From positions 1 through 5,450 of the forward strand of contig JAHEYA010000193.1 of NCBI GenBank assembly GCA_023251855.1: 5,450 nt of DNA, written 5' to 3'. The notes below the pieces were generated by a model. That model saw nothing but the letters and a program-made list of their open reading frames with translations. It searched no databases and was not told the origin of the DNA. This DNA comes from Bacteroidota bacterium. GTDB lineage: Bacteria > Bacteroidota > Bacteroidia > 2-12-FULL-35-15. The position numbers and the translations under genes were made by a program. Of the stretch, positions 1-4,304 are shown piece after piece (position 1 is the first letter of the stretch; every line of letters starts with the position of its first letter).

Positions 1-356
1 GTTTCTGACTGAGGCTCAACACCATCAACTGCAGAAAATAAAAATACCAAACCATCAAGGATACGTAATGAACGGTTTACTTCAACTGTAAAGTCAACGT
101 GTCCGGGAGTATCAATAATGTTAACTTTATATTGTTCACCTTTATATTTCCAGAAACAGGTAGTAGCAGCAGAAGTGATTGTTATACCACGTTCCTGCTC
201 CTGAACCATCCAGTCCATAGTTGCAGCCCCATCATGTACCTCACCGATTTTGTGATTAACACCTGTATAATATAGAATACGTTCAGTACAGGTAGTTTTA
301 CCTGCATCAATATGAGCTGCAATTCCAATGTTTCGGGTATATCTTAAGTCTGCCAT
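1..356 (-). CDS. fusA: Translation elongation factor G, N-terminal part (cut by window edge)
   Basis: This is the GTPase that drives tRNA-mRNA translocation on the ribosome in the cytoplasm. Only about 118 codons of a protein that is usually near 700 residues are present, because the gene runs off the left edge. The translation starts MADLRYTRNIGIAAHIDAGK. It shows the G1/P-loop AHIDAGKT (residues 14-21), the switch I region with QERGITITSAAT (54-65) and the G3 motif DTPGH (82-86), then VDFTVEVNRSLR. The NKxD (G4) motif lies beyond the window. The ATG at 354-356 fits the family N-terminus exactly. It is preceded on the coding strand by an A-rich run with no Shine-Dalgarno sequence, as is usual in Bacteroidota. 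It is the third gene of rpsL-rpsG-fusA, 87 bases after rpsG. No disruption is visible in the part present. Confidence 0.98.
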   Translation of the reverse strand, partial: MADLRYTRNIGIAAHIDAGKTTCTERILYYTGVNHKIGEVHDGAATMDWMVQEQERGITITSAATTCFWKYKGEQYKVNIIDTPGHVDFTVEVNRSLRILDGLVFLFSAVDGVEPQSE

Positions 357-373
357 TTTATTTTATTTTTTTT
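357..373 (-). promoter_or_regulatory. A-rich translation leader of fusA
   Basis: The 17 bases before the fusA ATG are only A and T on the coding strand and are mostly A. No GGAGG-like site is present. Bacteroidota genes commonly lack a Shine-Dalgarno sequence and use A-rich leaders, so this is probably the functional initiation region. It starts exactly where the heptamer array of the spacer ends. Confidence 0.5.
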
Positions 374-441
374 GTATCAGGTATCAAGTATCGGGTATCA
401 GGTATTTTGTCTTGCTACTTGATACTTAGTACTTGCTACTT
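374..441. repeat. Heptamer repeat arrays filling the rpsG-fusA spacer
   Basis: Two arrays of 7-base units lie side by side. On the plus strand, 374-408 reads GTATCAG, GTATCAA, GTATCGG, GTATCAG, GTATTTT. Then 414-441 reads GCTACTT, GATACTT, AGTACTT, GCTACTT. The arrays are roughly inverted relative to each other: GTATCAAGTA at 381-390 is the perfect reverse complement of TACTTGATAC at 416-425, so the transcript could form a 10-bp stem with a 25-base loop. The array ends two bases from the rpsG stop codon (444-446) and runs up to the A-rich fusA leader. No coding potential is apparent. Function is unknown; it resembles short tandem intergenic repeats I associate with Bacteroidota. Confidence 0.85.
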
Positions 442-443
442 TT

Positions 444-911
444 TTAAAATCTAAAGTGAGAGAATGCTTTGTTAGCTTCAGCCATTTTATGAACGTCTTC
501 TTTCTTTTTGAAAGCAGCACCTTCTTCTTTAGCCGCAGCAATGATTTCACCTGCTAATTTAGCGCTCATCGATTTTTCATTTCTTTTACGAGCATAAAGA
601 ATCATCCATTTGATACCCATAGAAGTTTTTCTTTCCGGACGAATCTCAGAAGGAATTTGAAAAGTAGCACCACCAACTCTGCGACTACGAACTTCAACAG
701 CTGGAGTGATATTTACCAATGCTTTTTTGAACATTTCCAGTCCGTTTTGTTCAGTTTTTTTCTGAATCATTTCAATAGCATCATAAAACACATCGTATGA
801 AGTGCTTTTTTTACCATCATACATCAAGTTGTTTACAAAACGAGTAACAAGGATGTCATTAAATTTTGGATCAGGTAAAAGGATTCTTTTTTTTGCTTTG
901 CTTTTTCTCAT
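444..911 (-). CDS. rpsG: 30S ribosomal protein S7 (uS7)
   Basis: S7 is a primary 16S rRNA-binding protein that organises the head of the small subunit near the decoding and exit sites. The 155-residue product is full length for the family (Bacteroidota S7 is about 155-158). It begins MRKSKAKKRILLPDPKFND and has NNLMYDGKKS (27-36), the conserved RNA-binding segment RSRRVGGATFQIP (75-87), EIRPERK (89-95) and ARKRNEKSM (107-115). It ends in EANKAFSHFRF, the usual Bacteroidota C-terminus. The ATG at 909-911 is the family start. It has no Shine-Dalgarno site and is preceded, after one intervening base, by a repeat array. It is the middle gene of rpsL-rpsG-fusA and must be co-transcribed with rpsL unless the 71-base spacer holds an unseen promoter. 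In E. coli S7 represses its own operon translationally; whether that applies here cannot be seen. Confidence 0.99.
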   Translation of the reverse strand: MRKSKAKKRILLPDPKFNDILVTRFVNNLMYDGKKSTSYDVFYDAIEMIQKKTEQNGLEMFKKALVNITPAVEVRSRRVGGATFQIPSEIRPERKTSMGIKWMILYARKRNEKSMSAKLAGEIIAAAKEEGAAFKKKEDVHKMAEANKAFSHFRF

Positions 912-912
912 T

Positions 913-966
913 ATTGCTACGAATTACGATTGCTACGAATTACGAATTTTAACGAATTTACGAATC
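913..966. repeat. TACGAAT heptamer array in the rpsL-rpsG spacer
   Basis: A 16-base unit, ATTGCTACGAATTACG, occurs twice back to back without mismatch (913-928 and 929-944). The underlying short unit is TACGAAT, found at 918-924, 934-940, 941-947 and 959-965, with variants TACGATT (925-931) and AACGAAT (951-957). On the coding strand this reads as repeated ATTCGTA. The array occupies most of the 71-base gap and stops one base before the rpsG start codon, so it forms the rpsG leader. It differs in sequence from the array before fusA but shares the word TTGCTAC with it. Function is unknown. Confidence 0.85.
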
Positions 967-982
967 TGTGTTTGTTATCTTA

Positions 983-1399
983 TTACTTTTTAGCCGGTGT
1001 AGCTGCCGGTGCAGCACCTTTAGCTCCTGCTTTAGGTCTTTTAGTTCCGTATTTAGAACGTCTTTGGTTACGGCCAGCAACACCTGATGTATCCAGAGCT
1101 CCACGAACAATATGGTAACGAACACCGGGAAGATCTTTTACTCTTCCGCCACGAATAAGCACTATTGAGTGCTCTTGCAGGTTATGTCCTTCACCGGGAA
1201 TATATGCATTCACTTCTTTTTTGTTTGTTAAACGAACCCTGGCCACTTTTCTCATTGCGGAGTTAGGTTTTTTAGGAGTTGTAGTGTAAACACGAATACA
1301 AACTCCACGTTTTTGAGGGCAAGAATCCAATGCTGCAGACTTACTTTTGTTTACAGCTTTTAATCTTCCTTTACGCACTAGTTGCGATATTGTAGGCAT
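983..1399 (-). CDS. rpsL: 30S ribosomal protein S12 (uS12)
   Basis: S12 sits at the decoding centre of the small subunit and helps set translational accuracy. The 138-residue product starts MPTISQLVRKGR and carries CPQKRGVCIRVYTTTPKKPN (27-46), YIPGEGHNLQEHS (66-78), RGGRVKDLPGVRYHIVRGALD (83-103) and RSKYGTKRPKA up to residue 124. Lys43, Lys88 and Asp89, the sites of classical streptomycin-resistance changes and of methylthiolation, are wild type in this frame. The protein aligns end to end with the 124-residue E. coli S12 and then adds a 14-residue Ala/Pro/Lys tail, a feature seen in other Bacteroidota S12 proteins. Residue 60 is Lys where most S12 proteins have Gly (TNGxEV). The start at 1397-1399 matches the family. 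It is the first gene of the str operon and is preceded by a likely promoter about 57 bases upstream. Confidence 0.99.
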   Translation of the reverse strand: MPTISQLVRKGRLKAVNKSKSAALDSCPQKRGVCIRVYTTTPKKPNSAMRKVARVRLTNKKEVNAYIPGEGHNLQEHSIVLIRGGRVKDLPGVRYHIVRGALDTSGVAGRNQRRSKYGTKRPKAGAKGAAPAATPAKK

Positions 1400-1455
1400 T
1401 TCTTAAGTATTAAATTTTTATCAACTTTCTCTATAACCCGCTTTTTTGGGGAGGG

Positions 1456-1463
1456 CAAAGGTA
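1456..1463 (-). promoter_or_regulatory. Candidate Bacteroidota -7 promoter box for the str operon
   Basis: The minus strand reads TACCTTTG here, matching the Bacteroidota -7 consensus TAnnTTTG. Transcription would begin a few bases downstream, near 1450, leaving a leader of about 50 bases before the rpsL ATG. No clear TTTG-type -33 element is seen at the usual 17-20 base spacing, which lowers confidence. The leader is A/T-rich close to the start codon and has no Shine-Dalgarno site. Confidence 0.55.
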
Positions 1464-1607
1464 AGAATTAATCATTATAAATTACGGCTACCTGAAAAAA
1501 AACTTATTGACATTGATTTTTTTTGGAAAAGTGCACTGAGCAAGGAGTTGAATTAAAGGTTTTTCAAAAGTTTGGAATTTTGAGTTTTTGGGATGGAGTT
1601 TTAAATG

Positions 1608-1643
1608 GCAATTTGAGTAGAAATTGCAAAAGGAATTTCTACT
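1608..1643. repeat. Overlapping, mutually exclusive hairpins upstream of rpsL
   Basis: GCAATTT (1608-1614) pairs perfectly with AAATTGC (1621-1627) across a 6-base loop. AGTAGAAATT (1616-1625) pairs perfectly with AATTTCTACT (1634-1643) across an 8-base loop. The two stems share bases 1621-1625 and cannot form together. A wider 8-bp inverted pair, GTTGAATT (1547-1554) and AATTCAAC (1644-1651), encloses the group. It lies about 145 bases upstream of the proposed rpsL promoter, so it would matter only for transcripts starting further upstream, or as a DNA site. No U-tract typical of an intrinsic terminator follows on either strand. Confidence 0.6.
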
Positions 1644-1695
1644 AATTCAACAGAATTCTGGCAACCTAAGATCAATAAATAATTTTATGGATTTT

Positions 1696-1787
1696 GGGCG
1701 TGTCCCCTCTGAAAATGAGGGGTCGGGCTATCCGCTGCAATCTTTTTCAGAAAATGAAAAAAGGATTTCCGCTACTATCCCTCACGC
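1696..1787. repeat. 92-base structured intergenic element (Bacteroidota dispersed-repeat type)
   Basis: Read on the plus strand, the element opens with GGGCGTG and closes with CCCTCACGC. GCGTG (1698-1702) pairs with CACGC (1783-1787) as a closing stem. Inside are hairpin 1, CCCCTC (1704-1709) with GAGGGG (1717-1722), and hairpin 2, TTTTTCA (1743-1749) with TGAAAAA (1755-1761). Between and after them come GGGCTATCCGC (1725-1735) and CCGCTACTATCCC (1769-1781), which repeat the word CTATCC. From memory, intergenic elements with GGGTCGGGCTATCCGC and ACTATCCCTCACGC edges recur in many Bacteroidota genomes, often downstream of genes. They may correspond to a known structured-RNA family such as Flavo-1, but I cannot confirm that here. 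The coding strand is unknown. It is G+C-richer than its surroundings. Confidence 0.65.
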
Positions 1788-1883
1788 AAATCATTGACAA
1801 TTGGGCATTATCTGCATTATTATGTTTTTTGTTTTGTTAAACTTTGAACAAAATTCAATGCTTCAGTTTTGTATTAACAGGGA

Positions 1884-2285
1884 TCAATGAGCCTTTACCG
1901 GAAACGAATACATGGTATTCATTTTAATCGGAATTCCGTTTTGTACACCAGGTGAAAATTTCAACTTTTGAACTAAGTTTTTTACTTCGGTTTCAATACC
2001 ATAGCCGGGCCCACTTATAACAACAATGTTTGTTACTGAACTATCGGATTTTACATCAAAACTCAATGAAACTTCGCCTTCAATGTATTTTTTTTTGGAC
2101 TCTTCAGAATATTTTATGTTGTATAAAATGTATTTGTACAGTTCATTGTCCCCCTTTGGAAATGAAGGTTCTGTGCTGGTTAGCACTTGTTTGTTTTGTT
2201 TGTCGGGTTGAGCTTTTTGAGCAAATCCAAAGATGGTGAGCAATGAAAAAAGCAAAAGTAGGTTTTGTGTTTTAGTGATTGTCAT
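1884..2285 (-). CDS. Small secreted protein with a TonB C-terminal domain
   Basis: The 133-residue product has a short charged start, a hydrophobic segment at about 9-22 and a plausible signal-peptidase site after FGFA or FGFAQ. The rest resembles the TonB C-terminal domain: PSFPKGDNELYKYI (40-53), NIKYSEES (56-63), EGEVSLSFDVKSDSSVTNIVV (69-89), the glycine-rich SGPGYGIETEV (91-101), and the characteristic KFSPGVQNGIPI (109-120) followed by a final beta strand ending FPV. In TonB this domain contacts outer-membrane transporters. Here there is no proline-rich spacer, and the N-terminus looks like a cleaved signal, so it may be a free periplasmic domain and not an energy transducer. The usual KYP is KYS. 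It follows the peptidase gene by 65 bases on the same strand, so co-transcription is possible. The partner is not identifiable. Confidence 0.82.
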   Translation of the reverse strand: MTITKTQNLLLLFSLLTIFGFAQKAQPDKQNKQVLTSTEPSFPKGDNELYKYILYNIKYSEESKKKYIEGEVSLSFDVKSDSSVTNIVVISGPGYGIETEVKNLVQKLKFSPGVQNGIPIKMNTMYSFPVKAH

Positions 2286-2308
2286 AATTTATGAATGTGT
2301 TTATTTCC

Positions 2309-2324
2309 CGCTGATTTCGCAGAT
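2309..2324. repeat. Short relic resembling the CGCAGAT/CGCTGAT intergenic repeat
   Basis: The words CGCTGAT (2309-2315) and CGCAGAT (2318-2324) lie in the gap between the peptidase and TonB-like genes. The same two words occur, on the opposite strand, in the right arm of the inverted repeat near 4219-4233. This looks like a fragment of the same dispersed repeat family, or a minimal unit of it. It is too short to be sure. Confidence 0.4.
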
Positions 2325-2350
2325 AAAAGGAATTCTTGAACAAAACTTTT

Positions 2351-4072
2351 TTATTCATTTCCATTCACTAAGATAGATTCTTCATCGATATAAAACAGAT
2401 CAGTTGCTACTTTAAAATCAGCAGCTCTCATATCACGTATTTTAAAGGTTTGCCATTCGGTAGTAGGGTAAATGAATTCAAAAACATTTTTTTTAAGAGT
2501 AACTTTCACGGGCATTGAAAATGCCGGTTGATTTTCTATATACTCTTCCTCATTGAAAGCGCTTTTGCCTCCAAGGGTATAGCGATACATAACTTTAATA
2601 TCCCAGGGATCTTCCGAAATTTTTAAACTTAGTTTTGGAATAGCTGAACTATGAAGGTAGAGTTCAAAAACATCCGTTAAATCAATTCCTGATTTTTTAA
2701 TGATGTAATTCTCAATGTCTCTGGAATTAATAGTTTGGTATTGAAATGTATCTTGAATCCCTTTGATGATATCAAAAATTTTTTTATCATCATCAATGAT
2801 ACTACGTATAGTATGCAATAGTAATGCACCTTTCGGATACATATCATTAGAACCTTCTTTGTTAACGCCATATTTGCCAATGATGGGCTCTTCGTTTTCG
2901 ACACCTTTTTTTGTTGCGTTGACATATTCTAGATATGCAGTATGCCCGTATAAACACTCTATATAGAGGGCTTCTGAATAGGTTCCGAATCCTTCATGTA
3001 TCCACATATCGGCAATATCATTCGTAGTAATGCTATTGCCCCACCATTCATGTGCCGATTCATGTATAATAATATAATCAAATTTATAACCGGTGCCCGA
3101 CATATCATACCCTAAATAACCATCTCGAAATTTGTTACCATAGGCAACACAACTTTGATGTTCCATGCCTAAATAGGATGTTTCAACCAGCTTGTAACCA
3201 TCATGAACAAAAGGATATTCGCCAAATAATTTATAATAACAATCAAGCATTGGTTTCACTTGTTTGAATTGTTTTTGTGCTACTTCATAATTTTGCTGCA
3301 GTACAAAATAATCTAAACTGAGCGTATCATTGTAAGCCGGATTAAAATAGAAATCGCTAAAGTGACTGTATTTGGCTATGTTCATGGTTACATCATAATT
3401 ATTGATTGGGTAGGAAACATACCATTCAAATTTGGTCCAGCCGTCAGGTAATAGTGTTTTTCGTTTTAAACGACCATTTGAAACATCCATTAATCCGGGA
3501 GGAACAGTAATTCTGATAAGCATTTCATTAGGTTCATCACTTTGATGATCTTTGCAGGGCCACCATAAACTTGCTCCGGTTCCCTGGCAGGATACCCCAA
3601 CCCAGGGATCGCCATTTTTTTCTTTTTCCCATGAAAAGCCTCCATCCCAAGGTGGACGCTTTGCTGATTGCGGGTTTCCGGAGTAAAAGATTTTTAAAGA
3701 TAGCACGTTTTCTTTTCTGACAGTATCGGCAAACTCCACAAATACAGCATTAAAGAGGCGGGAGTATTTTAGTATTTTATCATTAAATTCAATTTTTTCA
3801 ATTTTCATATTTTCAAACAGATCAATTTGAAGCTTTTGAAAATCAGTTGTAGCAACAAACTTAATGGTGTTAGTGCCTGAGATAAATTTGTTTTCAATAT
3901 CTACTTTTATATCCAAATCGTACATCAATACATCGTAGCAGGAGCGGAGAGGAGAGAGGGTTCCACGCAATGAATCAGCTTTAGTGAATTTTTTTTTGAA
4001 GCCGAAACTAAGCTGGGAATAGCAACTTTGGGTAAGCAAGAGTAATAAAATTAAAAATTTATTGTTTTTCAT
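2351..4072 (-). CDS. Secreted M1-family zinc metallopeptidase (aminopeptidase N-like)
   Basis: This is a 573-residue gluzincin expected to remove N-terminal residues from peptides outside the cytoplasm. The N-terminus (MKNNK, then hydrophobic 6-14, then TQSCYSQ) is a signal peptide. Cleavage near residue 20 is likely; Cys17 might be a lipid-attachment site, but the lipobox is poor. About 41-240 forms the N-terminal beta domain, including WWPCKDHQSDEP (170-181). The catalytic domain has the substrate-binding exopeptidase motif GMEHQ (302-306, replacing GxMEN) and the zinc site HESAH (337-341) with the third ligand Glu360 in WIHEGF, exactly 18 residues after the second His. Tyr412 in MYPKGALLL is the probable transition-state Tyr. 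A short beta-rich tail follows (about 480-573), without the long helical C-terminal domain of E. coli PepN-type enzymes. All catalytic residues are present. Substrate preference is unknown. Confidence 0.95.
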   Translation of the reverse strand: MKNNKFLILLLLLTQSCYSQLSFGFKKKFTKADSLRGTLSPLRSCYDVLMYDLDIKVDIENKFISGTNTIKFVATTDFQKLQIDLFENMKIEKIEFNDKILKYSRLFNAVFVEFADTVRKENVLSLKIFYSGNPQSAKRPPWDGGFSWEKEKNGDPWVGVSCQGTGASLWWPCKDHQSDEPNEMLIRITVPPGLMDVSNGRLKRKTLLPDGWTKFEWYVSYPINNYDVTMNIAKYSHFSDFYFNPAYNDTLSLDYFVLQQNYEVAQKQFKQVKPMLDCYYKLFGEYPFVHDGYKLVETSYLGMEHQSCVAYGNKFRDGYLGYDMSGTGYKFDYIIIHESAHEWWGNSITTNDIADMWIHEGFGTYSEALYIECLYGHTAYLEYVNATKKGVENEEPIIGKYGVNKEGSNDMYPKGALLLHTIRSIIDDDKKIFDIIKGIQDTFQYQTINSRDIENYIIKKSGIDLTDVFELYLHSSAIPKLSLKISEDPWDIKVMYRYTLGGKSAFNEEEYIENQPAFSMPVKVTLKKNVFEFIYPTTEWQTFKIRDMRAADFKVATDLFYIDEESILVNGNE

Positions 4073-4084
4073 ATGTTTGTTTTT

Positions 4085-4256
4085 AACTACTCAGTCCATA
4101 AAAAACAAATGGAACGCAGATGAGGCGGATTATTTATGATTAACACAGATAAAAAAATATTTTTTTATCATTTCTTTTATGATTAACCACGGTAAAAATC
4201 ATACTGTATCATAAGCAATCAGCGTCATCTGCGTTCTATTCAATTTCTGAGTAGTT
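4085..4256. repeat. 172-base nested inverted repeat between the TPR and M1 peptidase genes
   Basis: Two perfect arm pairs are nested: AACTACTCAG (4085-4094) with CTGAGTAGTT (4247-4256), and GAACGCAGATGA (4112-4123) with TCATCTGCGTTC (4225-4236). The centre holds a 22-base perfect palindrome at 4148-4169 (GAT, seven A, TA, seven T, ATC). A 12-base direct repeat, TTTATGATTAAC, lies either side of it (4133-4144 and 4176-4187). The arms contain the CGCAGATGA/TCATCTGCG words of a repeat I recall from many Bacteroidota genomes. The left end reaches to 13 bases from the peptidase start codon. As RNA it could fold into a long imperfect hairpin and partly terminate transcription from the TPR gene; as DNA it may be a non-autonomous repeat. 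No transposase is present. Confidence 0.8.
4148..4169. terminator. Possible bidirectional terminator-like A/T palindrome
   Basis: A perfect 22-base palindrome has seven A followed, after TA, by seven T. It lies about 135 bases after the TPR stop codon and about 76 bases before the peptidase ATG. The stem is nearly all A/T, so it is weak as an intrinsic terminator on its own, though it sits at the tip of the larger inverted repeat. The terminator role is an inference. Confidence 0.3.
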
Positions 4257-4304
4257 ACTACGTTTGTTTTACTCGGCAGAACTAATATCACGCAAAGTTC
4301 GCAA

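Larger units (their letters stand above)
1400..1883. other. 484-base gene-free region between the TonB-like gene and rpsL
   Basis: No credible coding region is present on either strand. From the rpsL side it holds the rpsL leader and -7 box (1456-1463), an A/T-rich stretch with the 8-base palindrome AGTGCACT (1530-1537), a group of alternative hairpins (1547-1651), a 92-base structured repeat-like element (1696-1787), and a short A/T-rich stretch next to the TonB-like stop codon. That last stretch contains a 7-bp inverted repeat, TTTTGTT (1832-1838) with AACAAAA (1847-1853). On the transcribed strand the stem is followed by A rather than U residues, so it is not a standard terminator for the upstream gene. 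Confidence 0.7.

Noticed and set aside
374..441. CRISPR array
   Set aside because: The units are 7 bases and contiguous, with no spacers and no cas genes nearby.
802..1118. Two short plus-strand open frames overlapping rpsG and rpsL
   Set aside because: They lie antisense to conserved ribosomal protein genes and across the repeat array, and their translations resemble no protein family.
1508..1513. TTGACA on the plus strand, resembling a sigma-70 -35 box
   Set aside because: There is no matching -10 at the right spacing, no plus-strand gene follows, and Bacteroidota primary promoters use a different consensus.
1832..1853. Intrinsic terminator for the TonB-like gene
   Set aside because: The 7-bp stem is A/T-rich, and on the transcribed strand it is followed by A residues instead of a U-tract.
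2026..2239. Plus-strand open frames opposite the TonB-like gene
   Set aside because: They are antisense shadows; the minus-strand frame has a signal peptide and a recognisable domain.
2286..2350. Separate promoter for the TonB-like gene
   Set aside because: A TTTTG lies about 15 bases before TATCTGCG on the coding strand, but this is a poor match to TAnnTTTG and to the usual spacing.
2677..2966. Extra open frames on both strands inside the M1 peptidase gene
   Set aside because: The peptidase frame is continuous with all catalytic motifs, and the others have no start context or family features.
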